Assembly (NCBI GenBank): GCA_004154925.1
Contig: QJNS01000703.1
Location: 62,001-126,000, forward strand
DNA length: 64,000 nt
Origin: Monosporascus cannonballus
Taxonomy: Eukaryota > Ascomycota > Sordariomycetes > Xylariales
Direction: 5' to 3'
Made by a program: the position numbers and the translations under genes. This document shows, one piece after another, positions 21,563 to 33,250 of this stretch; the stretch's first letter is position 1, and each line of letters begins with the position of its first letter. Below the pieces are notes generated by a model that did no database searches, had not been told where the DNA came from, and worked only from the letters and a program-made list of their open reading frames with translations.

Positions 21563-23490
21563 TTAAACATCGTTACTGACATACGCCACGCGCTCGGCGG
21601 CCCCGAACTCCTCCTTGATGCTGCGCACGCTGACGAAGCGGCCGAGCAGGTTGACGCTGCCGGCCTTGTCGTTGGTGCCGCTGGCGCGGGCGCCGCCGAA
21701 GGGCTGCTGCCCGACCACGGCGCCCGTGCTCTTGCAGTTGATGTAGAAGTTGCCGGCGGCGTTGCGCAGCGCATCCTCGGCGAAGCGCACGGCGGCGCGG
21801 TCCGCCGCGAACACGGCCCCCGTGAGCCCGTACTCGCTCGTGCCGTCGACCACCTTGCACACGTCGGCGAACGCCTTCTCGGGGTCGCCTCCGGCCATGT
21901 CATCGTACACGTGCACGCCGAGCACGGGGCCGAAGAACTCCGTGTTCAGGATCTGGTGCGCCGGGTTGCGCGTCTCGAAGATGGTCGGGTGCACATAGAA
22001 CCCCTTGGAGTCGTCGTACTTGCCGCCCACGAGCAGCTCAACCTCAGGGTCCTTCGAGGCCTCGTCGATGACGCGCCTCAGTTTCTCGAAGCTGGCGGCG
22101 TGGATGACAGGGCCGACGAAGTTGGCGGGGTCGGTGGGCGGGCCAACCTTGAGGGCCCTCGTCTCGGCGATAAGCTTCTCCTTGAGCTGCGGCCAGACGG
22201 AGCGCGGCGCGTACAGCCGGCTCGTGGCGCTGCACTTCTGGCCCTGGAACTCGAAGGCGCCGCGCACCGTCTGCACGGCGGCGTTGTCGAGGTCGGCGCT
22301 GCGGTGCACGAGATGGAAGTTCTTGCCGCCCGTCTCGCCGACTACGCGCGGGTAGCCCGCGTACCGGCCCCCGGCGACGCCGGCGCCGATCTCGCCGTAC
22401 AGCTTGCGGAAGACGGCCGTGCTGCCCGTGTAGTGCAGGGCGGCGAACTGCCTGTGCGCTAGCGCAGCGCGCGTCACCTCGAGGGCGTCGCCGGGGACGA
22501 ACTGGATCACGCCTTCAGGCAGGCCGGCCTCGCGCAGGATCTTGTAGACGATCCAGTTGGACAAGACGGCCGAGTCGGACGGCTTCCAGACGACGACGTT
22601 GCCGAGCAGCGCGGGCGCGCCCGCGAGGTTACCGCCGATGGCGGTGAAATTGAAGGGGCTCACGGCGTAGACGAAGCCCTCGAGCGGGCGGTACTCGGCG
22701 CGGTTCCAGACGCCGGCCGAGTGGAACGACGGCTGCTGCGCGTACAGCTCCTCGGCGTAGGCGACGTTGAAGCGGAAGAAGTCGCAGAGCTCGGCCGCCG
22801 CGTCGATCTCGGCCTGCCACGCGTTCTTGCCCTGGCCCAGCATCGTCGCCGCCATGATCTCGTACCGGTACTTGGTCGAGATGAGGTCGGCCGCCTTGAG
22901 GAAGATGGCCGCGCGGTCGGCGAACGGCATCGCCTCCCAGGCGGGTTTGGCGGCGAGGGCAGCGTCGATAGCGTTCTGGACGTCGGACTCGCTGGCGAGG
23001 GAGTAGGTCGCTACCGTTGAGGCGTGGTCGGCGGGGTTGTGCTGTCTGCCTTTCTTCCCGGTGTGCATCTGCTTCTCGGTTAGTACGCTGTACGTAGAGA
23101 GCAGCTTGGCATCGAGAGGCTCACCTCTTTGCCTCCTACGACGATGGGGATGTCCACGGGACTCCGCTGCTTCATCGCCTCCAGGGCCGAGTATAGGCCT
23201 TTTCTCTGTGGCGAGCCCTTGGCATAGTGTTGCTGTTATATGGTCAGCCTATTGCGTCTTCAACGGTCCGCGTTCCTTTGGGAAGCGTGACATACGTTTG
23301 GCTCATTGAACACCTTGGGTGTCTTGAAGGAAGCCAATGTTGTCAATCTGGAGCTCGTCGTGCTCAACGACCTCGCGCCGGCTAATTGCGAGGCGGGAAC
23401 CCGCGTGATGATGTGTCTTCTCGAAGCTGCCGCCATGCTGGACCGGTATGCGATGGCGAGACCGCCGCAGCTCCCCCGTGAAGCAGCCAT
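21563..23490 (-). CDS. Delta-1-pyrroline-5-carboxylate dehydrogenase, mitochondrial
   Basis: Catalyses NAD-dependent oxidation of glutamate semialdehyde/P5C to glutamate, the second step of proline catabolism in the mitochondrial matrix (yeast Put2 equivalent). Three exons: 23490-23296, 23232-23125 and 23068-21563, with introns of 63 and 56 nt, both phase 0, giving 602 aa. The N terminus (MAASRGSCGG..., rich in Arg/Ser/Ala, no acidic residues early) fits a mitochondrial targeting peptide and leads into TTLASFKTPKVFNEPN. Aldehyde dehydrogenase landmarks in exon 3 are PFNFTAIGG, the catalytic-Glu region GETGGKNFHLVH, the catalytic Cys in FQGQKCSATSR and FFGPVLGVHVYDD. The C terminus has the P5CDH-specific GGARASGTNDKAGS. 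The ATG at 23490 is chosen because the upstream extension begins with TTG. Strongly GC-rich coding DNA. Confidence 0.95.
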
Positions 23491-24654
23491 GGCCAACTGA
23501 AATCCTGGAACAGCTCTCAGAACTTAACTAGTTGTCTGTATGTGCTGCGATAGTCCTCGGTGCCCGTCGTCGCAATGTCCGCCGGTTCTGCTGCTGCTCC
23601 TGCACGGTTCTTAAAACAGGGTATCACTTGCTAAGCAGGTTGTCAATCGATGACAGGAAAAGAAGAAGAGAAAGCAGAAGACCGATAAAAAGCTCGAGGA
23701 AAATGGGCATAGATCTAGAGTCGCCTCTCCTAAGCACTAAGAGGAGCTTCCGACCCTGAGGGAAGTTATGTAGAGCTCCTCAAGTCGGCTGCCGATAGTG
23801 ATTTGCCCCATTCATGAATTGTAATCCCCTCGCTTTGCAGCGGCATTGGGAGGGGCAAGTTGGGGAAGACGGTGGGGGATGGGAACCTGTATGGGGGATC
23901 TGTAGCCAATCAAGGGACGGCTCAATATAGCGGCGACCCGAGTTCGGATGCCCGTTTCCCTGTCGGCGGCTTTGTTAGCGCCATCGTTCGGCATCGAGGC
24001 ATCTGCTGCTAGACCCACTAGACTCCTCTTACGGCGACAGAGCCCAGTACGGCTGGTATTGATCCGTCATTCCCACCTGGTAGGATCGGCAACACGAGAA
24101 GCAAGGGATGGAACACCTCATATCCAGTAAAAAGGGTGGGGCCCTAGATATTCAGTTCTCACCATAATTACTCCCAAGACCCCGTTTCTTCAGACAAACA
24201 CACTGCCTCGCAGTCGAATTACTAAGATATACAAGAAACAAAAACGCCGGAGGGCTGTTATTATTCCCCACCCCCCCCCCTCTCGTGCCCTCTCAACCAA
24301 TGGGTATAAAAACATCTCCGCATGAAACTGCATCATCCTCTTCTCAACTAATAATGATAAAGGGGTGTCCCTCGCGTTTGCTTCCTCATGCCATCTCCCT
24401 GTCATTAAGGGTGTAATAACCCGGGCGAGACATGGCCGATACTGCCTGTCCCGCCCGATGCTCCACATGAACCGACGCGTCCCCCCGTCCGAAGATCCGG
24501 TAGCAGTGAATTAGCCGGTGCTCTTCGTCCGACGTTCGCCGTCGCGACACTTATCCCTCGCCCGTTTCCATATGAGCAAATGATACGGCACCATGCCGGC
24601 ACAACTAAGCGTGTGAAACGCGACGCTCTCGGAGACGACCGAGCTTGACCTCCT
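23491..24654. other. Intergenic region
   Basis: About 1.16 kb containing the P5C dehydrogenase promoter and the 3' end of the PhoD-like gene. A C-rich run occurs at about 24270-24283. No gene is supported. Confidence 0.4.
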
Positions 24655-27228
24655 CTAGCGGCTGGCGGCTCTGACCGACGGCGCTGCGCTCGTGGCCCTG
24701 GTCTCGGGCCTGCTGCGGTGGTGGCGGTGGATGCCTTGATGGGTCATGTTGGTGCCGTACTTGCCAGGCTCGTAGTTGAGGACGGGGATCGTGAGGCCGT
24801 ACGGCTCCGTGCGGCCCTCGGGGTCGTGCTGGTCCACCTCGACGCGGATACAGCAGTCGAGCGAGCCGTCGTTGCCTTTTCCGTGCGTTTCGGGCGACGC
24901 CGCCTTGTGCTTCGTGCCTGCGTTCACTTCCCCTTGGTGCAGGAATGTGTGCCCGTCCTTGCCGTCGAATTCGTTCGCCGGCGGTGTTCCGTCGACATTG
25001 TTCGTCCCGTTTGGAGCCGTGCCCTCGGCGGCTGTTGCTGGCGGTACGGGGTTAGTCGGTGAGTTCTCCGTAATAACGGCATAATTCCGACTGGGCATCG
25101 TAACGTGGTTGGAGTCTCTTGTCCTCTTCGAGTCACCTGGATCCTTGTCAAAGAGGTTTAGCAAAGTTTCGTCCGTATCCGCATTCAGATGGTGGATCTT
25201 GTTCCGCGCTGCTAACAGGTTCGCTATCGCGTTCGGCGGTGGCTTGTTGGTTATCGCAGAAGATATCACGTTGACCATATAGCGATGATCAGCCTCCACT
25301 GGAATGTGTAGGTTCGGGTTCGAGTAAAATCGTCCAAGTGCCGCCAAGTGGACGTCACCCCCGAGGATGGTGAGCCGAATCGAGAATTCAGCGCAGACGG
25401 TCTGTAGGCGTTCGATGAAAGCATTTCGCTCCTTCTTGTGGGTCCTGGCCGTGTAATGATCGTCCAAGTCGTCCAGCAGATCCACGCTGCCGTCGAACTG
25501 GTTGAAGACGCCCCCACCTTGGTATACCGTCAGAACTTCACGGTTCCAGAGATCCGGAGCTTTACATACCGAAACCAAATCTTCGGTTTAAGAACTTTAT
25601 TGGCGCAATAAGCGGGCTCGTGAACACGTTTTCGAGCCATGTAAGACGCTATATCGATTAGTAACAAAGATCTGCGGAGGAATGGATGGCCTCCAACCTA
25701 CAGGATAGGCGATGGGAACGCCCAGCAAGAGGATTAAGTGCCTATAAGGCCGACCAGCGTTCGCAGCATCTCGGAGCCCTTGTCTCACCCTGTCGAAAAT
25801 CAGATCGTAGGTCTCGGGATAGTTAACCTGGTGCCGGGTACGCTCGGTCCGCGCATCGACGCCCACAAACGCGATCCGAGCGCCTAGTCGGGTGTATAAG
25901 TTCATTGAGTGCTCTGCCACGTAAGGGCCGGGTTTCGAGCCGACGATATAAGACTGGTCCCACTCCTGCTCCGCGACGAATGCATCCTTCAATTGAGCCG
26001 GATCATGATTGGGTCTCTCATCCATAGTGGAAGGCGCGTCGGTGGTGTAGGTGGCGGCAGGAGGTGCGATGTGATGCTGGAACAGAAGGTAGTATTTATG
26101 GGCGGTGCCGCCAATACCGCGGAATACGTCACATTTCATGAATTCATTCACGTACGATCCAAAACCGTCGATGATGTCGTGATCGTCCCAGATGTTTAAC
26201 TGGGGTATCTGACTGTTCGCCTGGGCAAAGGGTTCGAGGGCGTACCACCGAAGATAATTCTTCAAGTAGTAGTCGTCGCACGCCTGTCGCAAGGTCTCAG
26301 GGAAGGGATAATCGCGTCGCTTTTTAGGGTTGCTGATATCAGTCCATTCGCGCAGGGGCCCGTCCACGCGGATTCCGTCGTTGTAAATCTGATCCCCGCC
26401 TCCTATCATAACGTGGAACGGGGCTCGAGCATGGTTTCTTATCACATCGTTCCATAACGGCGTGCCACTCCAAGCGTCCTCGTTGGTGCCGACACTGAAG
26501 CCGTTGCACGAGTGGAACATGATCCTCATTGACTCGTTCAGGGCAGGGATGAAGAAATAGTTAGTCCTCGGCTTCGTGGCGCTCTTGTAGGTCACCTCGC
26601 CAATGCTATAAGCCCATTTCGTTTCGGTTTCGCCCATGTCGCAGGCTAATGGGAATTGCCAAAAGGTCGCACGAGGATCCGAGTAGAGACAGTTCGCTCG
26701 AATTTCAGTTCCGTGTTTGCTCCTGATGCCCTCTGTGTGCGAGACTTCGGCGCCATTCATCGCGGGACCTTCTTCTAATAGGCCTCGCTGGTCGCCAGCG
26801 ACTTCGACGCGGCCCAGGTGAAGGACGGGACGGAAGCTCTGGGTCCTGCCGCCACCAGCCGTGACAACCAGGACACTACCATGCCAGGTACGTCCTCGCA
26901 TGAGCCTATAGTTCAACAACGGTCCACAGAGGACCTGTTTTACATCCCCAGCCCCGGCGGGTGGCCCATCTGTGGCATTATCGGCGCCGGTGGTGATGGG
27001 CTTGAATTTGCCCGTCCCGTTAGTGCCAGGGCGCTGCTCCGGCTCGACCCTGGAGGAGTTCAGGAAATCGGACAGGCCCCTCGTGTCCGCGCTCGAGCTA
27101 TGAGCATCACGGGCGACGGCTGCACGGGCAAAAGCAGAGGATTCTTGATGCCTCCACTTACTAGCCGATGCATAGGGATTGCGTGGCTCTTCCTCCGTTG
27201 GGGCCCGGTCTCCATGAGAGGCTGCCAT
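24655..27228 (-). CDS. PhoD-like phosphatase
   Basis: Three exons fit: 27228-25702, 25648-25570 and 25517-24655, with introns of 53 and 52 nt, giving 822 aa. The first intron has a TACTAAT branch-like site. The small middle exon restores the family block RLTWLENVFTSPLIAPIKFL, and the second join restores GFGGGVFNQFDG. PhoD-type metallophosphoesterase landmarks are HVMIGGGDQIYNDGI, the metal-binding NIWDDHDIIDGFGSY, and DDLDDHYTARTHKKER followed by LTILGGDVHLAALGRF. These provide the Asp, Asn and His ligands of a binuclear centre. Bacterial PhoD is a secreted alkaline phosphodiesterase. This fungal form has no clear signal peptide, begins with a low-complexity N terminus and ends in a Thr/Pro/His-rich tail (from about residue 700). 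Substrate not deducible. The start is the first ATG (27228) after a TTG extension. Confidence 0.88.
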
Positions 27229-28619
27229 TGTCAATGTGAATAGCCTTCCGAAGAGATCCTGAGGCAGTCTCTAGAGCGTTAAGCTGAAGCGAAGTGGACC
27301 GCGGCGCGACTGCCTACTAAAGAATGCAGGGTATGGCTGCTGAACTCACAAGTCCGCGTGAGTTACAGCGGCTAAAAGCAAAAGCCAACCCTCTAAAAAT
27401 GCTTAGGAGAGCGGTGATAGAAAGCCGGAACAGGAAGTATGCTGTGTCAGGCAAAGAATGAAAGTTGGTAGGTTGGTTAACACTGAACAACGCGGACAGG
27501 CAAGCCACGAGCAAAGACCTATGCCAAGGCGCGCCTTGAGAACACCTGCACGCTTGCTACTAGTATTATGTAGGTAGCAGATGATAGAGCAACAAGAGGA
27601 ATGCAAGTTGGGCGGTTAGCTATTTCCTGTAAAATGCAGTCAATTGAACCAGTGATCTGTTCAGTAGACTGAAAACTGGGAAAAGGAAACCCAATTGGAT
27701 TGAGTTCTACTCCGAGTAGTACGATGCAACCTAAGTAATAAAGGTCATACGAATATCTACCCGGATAGTCGGCAGCCTGCAGCGGCGCAGATGGGCTGCG
27801 CTACGGTAGGATGTTGTAATTTCTCTCAAGCCTTGGGCGATCACCAGGGGGATGGCCGGGTGTCTTTTGGGCTTAGGCGGCTTGGGAACCGGCCTGTGGC
27901 ATTATCGAGCCGCTGTGATTGAACCCGAGACACGCAGGGCAGCAGGGATGCAAGAGCTTGTTTTACTATTTTCTTAGTAGTGCCATCTCTTTGACTGATA
28001 AGAACGCTGACATTGAAGGCGTCATTCGGCAACGTCGCCAAGCCTTACCATGCATTCCTACATTCCCTCCGCTCGCAGACATCCGACACGTATTTAATTC
28101 ATTAGAATGGGGCGACGTCTGCCTTCTGCGATTATTGTCCGACCTGCTAAAGAGAACGTTATTAATGGGGCAAACTTCGAAATACGACAAGATACGAAGT
28201 ATTTCGAAGCAAGTGGTCAAAATAGTGATCAGCTCGAAGCTTACGAAGCACAGGGTCCCGAATTATGATGGGCGGCAACCGCCGTACGTCCGGCGTAGAT
28301 CATCTAGCAGGCCTAAACAACCATGCCTCACGTTCATTAAACATGCAATGAAGGAGGAATACCATGAACTTCGAACAAGTGATATTTACACGGACCTATC
28401 AGGCAGGTCACAAGTATTGCAACTATGTACGCAAGAAGTCCTTGTAAGATGTTGCAGCTCATCTGCCACCCACCTGCCTATGTACAATATGATGTATAAG
28501 GTTCCCGGGGTTCCCCCTATCCCTACACACTCAACGGTGGACACCTCCTCGCATTGAATGTCTTTAAATAGTGAAAAGTACACAGGAAGGCTTAATACGG
28601 TAGCCCGGCTACAGCAACC
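27229..28619. other. Intergenic region
   Basis: About 1.4 kb between the PhoD-like promoter and the rhomboid 3' end. ORFs on both strands are short, with no family recognised. Nothing else seen. Confidence 0.4.
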
Positions 28620-30416
28620 TCAAACCCGGTCGTGCACGTCACCGCTCTGAATAGGAGCTACGGAATGCATTGTCGGCGGCGGTGGCTGCCGGCGCTCCTT
28701 CTTCTCGACGACAACCGTGTCGAGCATGCCCATGGTCTTCATCCTCTCCTGGCGCGCGCGCGCCCGCTCTTCCATGCGCCTGCGGACGAGCTCGGCACCG
28801 ACGCCGCCGGCCGCCATGCCGCCGAGGTGGGAGGCGATGTCGACACCGTGCTTGCGACGGGAGAAAACACCAAGAAGATGAAAGCCGAGGATGAGGCCGA
28901 TGAAAGCGAGGCCCTGGGGGCCTGAGATGGGGTCCGGCGGGTAGCCGAAGATTTTGAACTCGTCGTAGCGGTGCGCCCAGAAGAAGGCGACTACGATGCC
29001 GTACACGGCGCCCGACGCCCCCAGTGTAGTGTACTCTAACCCGCGCCGCAACACGAGGTCCGCGAGGCTCGCCATGAAGCCCGCCGCGCCTGAGGCGAAG
29101 TAGAGGGCCAGGAAGTTGCCCCGGCCAATCTCATCGTGGATCCGCGTGCCGAAGAACCAGAGCGCCAGCATGTTCGCCGTGAGGTGGCCGAAATTGTGAT
29201 GAGAGAACATGGCGCCGACCAGCTGCAGCGGCCGGGGCGTCGCGGCGACGAGAATAAAGTACCGGTTGAGGATAGCCCACAGCGGCGGCACCTTCCAGAG
29301 CATCCAGACGACAAGGTTAAGCCCGATAAGCGAAATGCATGTGGCGGCAGCAGGTGGGATGTCCGGCCATAACCTCCATGATTGTCTTGGTGGGTTGTAG
29401 GTGGCCGCAAAAATGGCACCCGCGGCGCATATCAGAACGGTCATGGCGAGGGCCGGGAACAGACGTTCCCATTTCTTCATCTCAGGCGGGGCTTCGAGCT
29501 TGGACGTGGCGCGCTCCGTGTACTTCTTCATCAGAGGACTCAGCTCCCTCGGTTTCTGCTGCCGGGCCTGCAGGGTGCCGATGTTGCCTTTTGCTTCCTC
29601 TTCCTCGCGTTTCTTCCGTTCTTCCTCGAGTCGCTTCTCCTCCGCCTCGCGCTTCGCTATATTCTCGGCCCGTATCCGGTCAAAATTGCTCTCGCCGTAG
29701 GGGGAGTCGCCTCCCTTCCGGGCCAGGCGTCCTGTTGGGAGCTGTGGTCCCTCGGCTTGCGCCTGAGAAGGCTGGTTCTGGCGGCTGGTCTCTTCAAACC
29801 CCTCTTCGGCCTCCCGCTCGCTTCTCTCCAGCTCCTCGAGAGCCTTGAGCTCGTCTTCGGCTCGTAGACCGGCATTGATAACCTCGTCGACGGGAATGTT
29901 CCCGCGCAGATATTCTAAAGCTTTGACCTTATCCTGGACACTGTATTGCGACGTATTCCGCTGTAATTCGGGGTCGTCCAGTGTCCCTGCTACCCGTCGC
30001 CCGTGTATTATCCTCAGTAGTTGGTTGGCCAATTGTGCGGATATGTGTGCGCCGAAGATTGCGTCGACTTCCCGCTGGTTAAGGTCTTCCTTCCTGAATG
30101 GAAGACCTTTCACATCCTCATAATCGATGGGCAGCTGCGTGTAATGTGTTATGGCGCGAAATCGGAAGACTGTTCGAACCTGCATCCGGGGTAACAGGTT
30201 CGGGACTCGTTGATACTGTCTAGAAGCTCCCGAATATCCCGGTAATACCCGGGGGCTATGGAAGTATCGACATGATTCAATTGCCGGCGTGCGGCTTATC
30301 GCGGAGAACCGCCTCGCCGCAGACGCGAGCAGCAGCTTTTCGGTGCTACCGGATATCGCTCGAAGGCCGACCTGGAAACATGAGGGCGGCGGAGAGAATA
30401 TCGGGAGGATAGACAT
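28620..30416 (-). CDS. Rhomboid intramembrane serine protease, probably mitochondrial
   Basis: A single-exon gene of 598 aa from the ATG at 30416. The first 80 residues are Arg/Ser-rich with few acids (ending MQVRTVFRFRAITHY), consistent with mitochondrial import. A Glu/Lys/Arg-rich coiled-coil-like stretch spans about residues 195-300. The membrane domain follows: a first helix WERLFPALAMTVLICAAGA, then MFSHHNFGHLTANMLALWFF, the active-site loop LGASGAVYGIV (catalytic Ser at about residue 468) and IASHLGGMAAG (catalytic His at about residue 530). Both dyad residues are present, so it should be active. The family cuts transmembrane segments. Yeast Pcp1 and animal PARL are the mitochondrial relatives, processing mitochondrial membrane proteins. 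Assignment to that branch is inference from the presequence-like N terminus. The long coiled-coil insert is a fungal elaboration. Confidence 0.9.
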   Translation of the reverse strand: MSILPIFSPPPSCFQVGLRAISGSTEKLLLASAARRFSAISRTPAIESCRYFHSPRVLPGYSGASRQYQRVPNLLPRMQVRTVFRFRAITHYTQLPIDYEDVKGLPFRKEDLNQREVDAIFGAHISAQLANQLLRIIHGRRVAGTLDDPELQRNTSQYSVQDKVKALEYLRGNIPVDEVINAGLRAEDELKALEELERSEREAEEGFEETSRQNQPSQAQAEGPQLPTGRLARKGGDSPYGESNFDRIRAENIAKREAEEKRLEEERKKREEEEAKGNIGTLQARQQKPRELSPLMKKYTERATSKLEAPPEMKKWERLFPALAMTVLICAAGAIFAATYNPPRQSWRLWPDIPPAAATCISLIGLNLVVWMLWKVPPLWAILNRYFILVAATPRPLQLVGAMFSHHNFGHLTANMLALWFFGTRIHDEIGRGNFLALYFASGAAGFMASLADLVLRRGLEYTTLGASGAVYGIVVAFFWAHRYDEFKIFGYPPDPISGPQGLAFIGLILGFHLLGVFSRRKHGVDIASHLGGMAAGGVGAELVRRRMEERARARQERMKTMGMLDTVVVEKKERRQPPPPTMHSVAPIQSGDVHDRV

Positions 30417-32136
30417 CGTTATCAGGTTAATTGGACCATTATATTGTCCAGTAGTCAGTCTACCCCCTGGATATAATTCATTGGCGCAGCTCTCTCCCGA
30501 CAGCGAGCCTCAAAAGAAGGAGGACTAGGGCCTTGAAAATATGAGATGTCCGGGTCGATGTCACTATTGGGACAAAGTTGACGGAGGTTAGCGAGAGCCA
30601 ATAGAAATTCAGCCGGGGTGGTGAAACATGGCAGTTCAGCGCCCAAAGTTACAGGTACCTCTAGCTCCCCCACCACGCCTTAGCTGTAGAATTACATAAG
30701 CGTAGCTTATTGGAATGACGGGTAGTTCTGGATCCCGTTATTCCTCCAACGAGGGTACCAGGCGGAGGAGGATTGGGAGCTAGAGCCAAGCTGGCCATTG
30801 CCATTGAAGAAAGGCATCCGTATGCGTCCTTCGGCTTTTCCAGGAGTCCTACAACTTCGGTCAGTCCCGTTATCTCCTTGTTTCTTTCTTGACTGCGAGT
30901 AACTACTCGGGTCGGGCTTGGCATTGATATCACCATGTCCCTTTTTTCTACGCTTGAGAAGCTTGGTCCAATCCACGGGATGAGAAGACAACTAATCCAT
31001 ATTGACGTGTGAAATGCACGGTTATGAGTCTAAATGAGCAGCCTAGCAGTTTGACCGTGATAAAAACGACCATATTATGTTGCCTGGTGCGGTCAATGCA
31101 TGGTCTACTAATTGAAACCATCGTCGGCCCGCGTGACCGTTAGCCGTCGACTTTCCCCTGGGTCCCGCGCGTGCAATTTGTGGCTGGCAGGAGCCCCGTC
31201 TTGGCCGTGGGGGGCCCGCATAGGCGGCGTTAGTGGGAGTCGTGCACGTACCTTGAGCAAGCTCCGCCGGTGAAAGGAGCACATGCTGTGGGGACGACAT
31301 GGCTCTGCTTATAGCACGCTCTTCCGCTGGCGAATTGACTAAGAAGAGGAGTCCGTGTTGGGCAGCTAGAAAAAGGTCTCTGTGATGATAACAAAATGGG
31401 TGTTAATTGCTTAGAATTATGAACTTGCGTGAAATTCAGCCTGACTTGGGCCAATACGGAAGCCACTGCGCTGCGATGTGTGGCTTGTAGACCAAGCCCA
31501 GTCGCAGCCGGCATTCCGTTGGATGACTAAGAATAAGAGAAGACGCTCTGGGCCGCACCGACGAACATCGCCCCTTCCCCAGCAGAGAGCATGGCAAAAT
31601 TCTCCAGGCGATGGATTGTGGTGGTCAATGCGGACAAAGCCGGGGTTCCGCGCGAGGTACTAGCGGGAACACAGGAGCAAGCTCGCTGACATGTTCCACA
31701 GATGGGCGACCCCATCTCTACCCTTATCGAACCTCGGTCTCTGGTCGTTTTGCCTTCAGCCATCTTGGGCAGCCTAGAGGCGGCCCTACTAATGCGATAT
31801 ATGCGTCAATACCAGACATGCGCAAGAGCCATGACATGGGCGGGAAGCATAGTACGGCCGTGGCCTAAAAGAACGTGGCCCCTGTCATCTGGCTTTCACT
31901 TCTTCCATATTAAATTCACCGGGGGGCGGCCTGGAGTTAAACCTGGTACCCATGGGGGTTTGTTCCGACACATTTAATATATCCTTCGGCTGCCTCTTGA
32001 TTCCTGTGTGTAGGAGGAGCATTTTAGTGTGGAATGGAGACCCGATCCAGGAAGTTCTCGTGTCATCCCCGTTTCCCCCTTGGCGATCTCCCTGCATCCA
32101 ACCTTTCTCTTCCGGAGCCAGCCTTGACCTCTAACC
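30417..32136. other. Gene-poor region
   Basis: About 1.7 kb upstream of the rhomboid gene. A frame near 31702-31977 (+) contains a hydrophobic stretch LPSAILGSLEAALLMRYM but has no recognised family or gene structure. Otherwise nothing is supported. Confidence 0.4.
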
Positions 32137-33250
32137 ATGATGGCTAGCAAACCGCTTTCCTATGAACTTCCCTCCAGGCATCTTCTCAGGCCAGACCGTC
32201 GTCGTGACCGAAAGCACATCCGGGCTCGGCCTGACCGCCGCCATCCACTTCGTCAATCTTGGCGCGGAGGAAGTTGTCAAAGCATGCCGGAAAGCGTCAC
32301 GCGGCGGAGACCCATGCAAAGACCCAAGCCGAGGCAGGGACTGTGGGCAAGAAGATGGTGGCGGTCCTAGAGCCCGATATGGACGACTCTTCCTCAGTAG
32401 TTACCTTCGCCGGCCAGCTGAAGAGACGGTATGGCCAGAGTGGTGTCGACAGCGTGGCCCTGAATGCCGCTGTTTCATCCCGAGCTTCAGAAGCGGCCCT
32501 GAAGGGTGGTAAGCAAATTTCATGAGGTGAGGCTTTCATCTTTGTGTGTCCTGGACTTAATGGCATAGGGAGGAGAGACGATCCAGGTTAACGCCCTGAG
32601 CACCGTGCCTACGGCCTTACTTCTCATCCCCTGGACGAAGGCATCGTGGAACCAGCGACACAGCACACCCCCACATGAGATTCATCAGTTCAGGCAGCCG
32701 CACGGACCCGGACATAGCGGAATGGTCCCGATGAGCAGAAGAGGAAAGCGGCATTCTGGCCCACCTCAACAAGGAGGGAAACTGGCCGTCCAGGCCGCTC
32801 AACCCCATGTATGGACTCAGCAAGCTGCTACTAGAGTATTCCATTAGGGAGATCTGCAGACTCGCTTTGGGCTTCGACGGGGAGTATGTGCATGGAACCA
32901 CTACTTCCGGCGTAGGGGTAATAGTTGTCGAGTCTCGCTAGCAGAACGAAGGCCGGATGTCATTGTCGACAGCGTGTTGTCCCGGCCCGGTCAAGACTGG
33001 TCTAGTGAGGACGGTCCGGGAGCAGTCGATGTTCATGAAGATAGTGGCCCGCATATTCATGTCGCTTCGATTCAACAGAGCCGACTCCGGCGCCAAAGTG
33101 TACGTGGTAAGCGTGCTGGTCAGAAAGGATGAGCATGTAAGTCATGTGGCGCTAATGATCCATGCTTCCAACGCCTTAGGAGAAGCAACTAGCGTACCCG
33201 AATCTCAAAGGGCAAGTTCATCCGATTTTATTGGATTAACGAAGAATGTA
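32137..33250 (+). pseudogene. Short-chain dehydrogenase pseudogene
   Basis: The remains of an NAD(P)-dependent SDR run across all three forward frames. ATG 32137 opens MASKPLSYE, then the frame shifts near 32160 to FPPGIFSGQTVVVTESTSGL (cofactor TGxxxGxG motif with the first Gly read as Glu). It shifts again near 32300 to QLKRRYGQSGVDSVALNAAV. After a possible intron at about 32512-32570 come GETIQVNALSTVPTALLLIP and, in another frame, RFISSGSRTDPDIAEWSR, a stop, then NPMYGLSKLLLEYSIREI, which keeps the catalytic YxxxK. Farther on are CCPGPVKTGLVRTVREQS and, after a GTAAGT...AG pair, QLAYPNLKG. At least three frameshifts and internal stops make it non-functional. It is not closely similar to the intact SDR at 37.4-38.5 kb. 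Confidence 0.75.

Noticed and set aside
21506..22462. 318-codon plus-strand frame opposite P5C dehydrogenase
   Set aside because: Antisense shadow of a GC-rich gene. Repetitive Arg/Glu/Val composition and no recognisable motif.
27919..28557. 212-codon plus-strand ORF in the PhoD-rhomboid spacer
   Set aside because: Its composition resembles a translated non-coding region. No motif or splice pattern was found.
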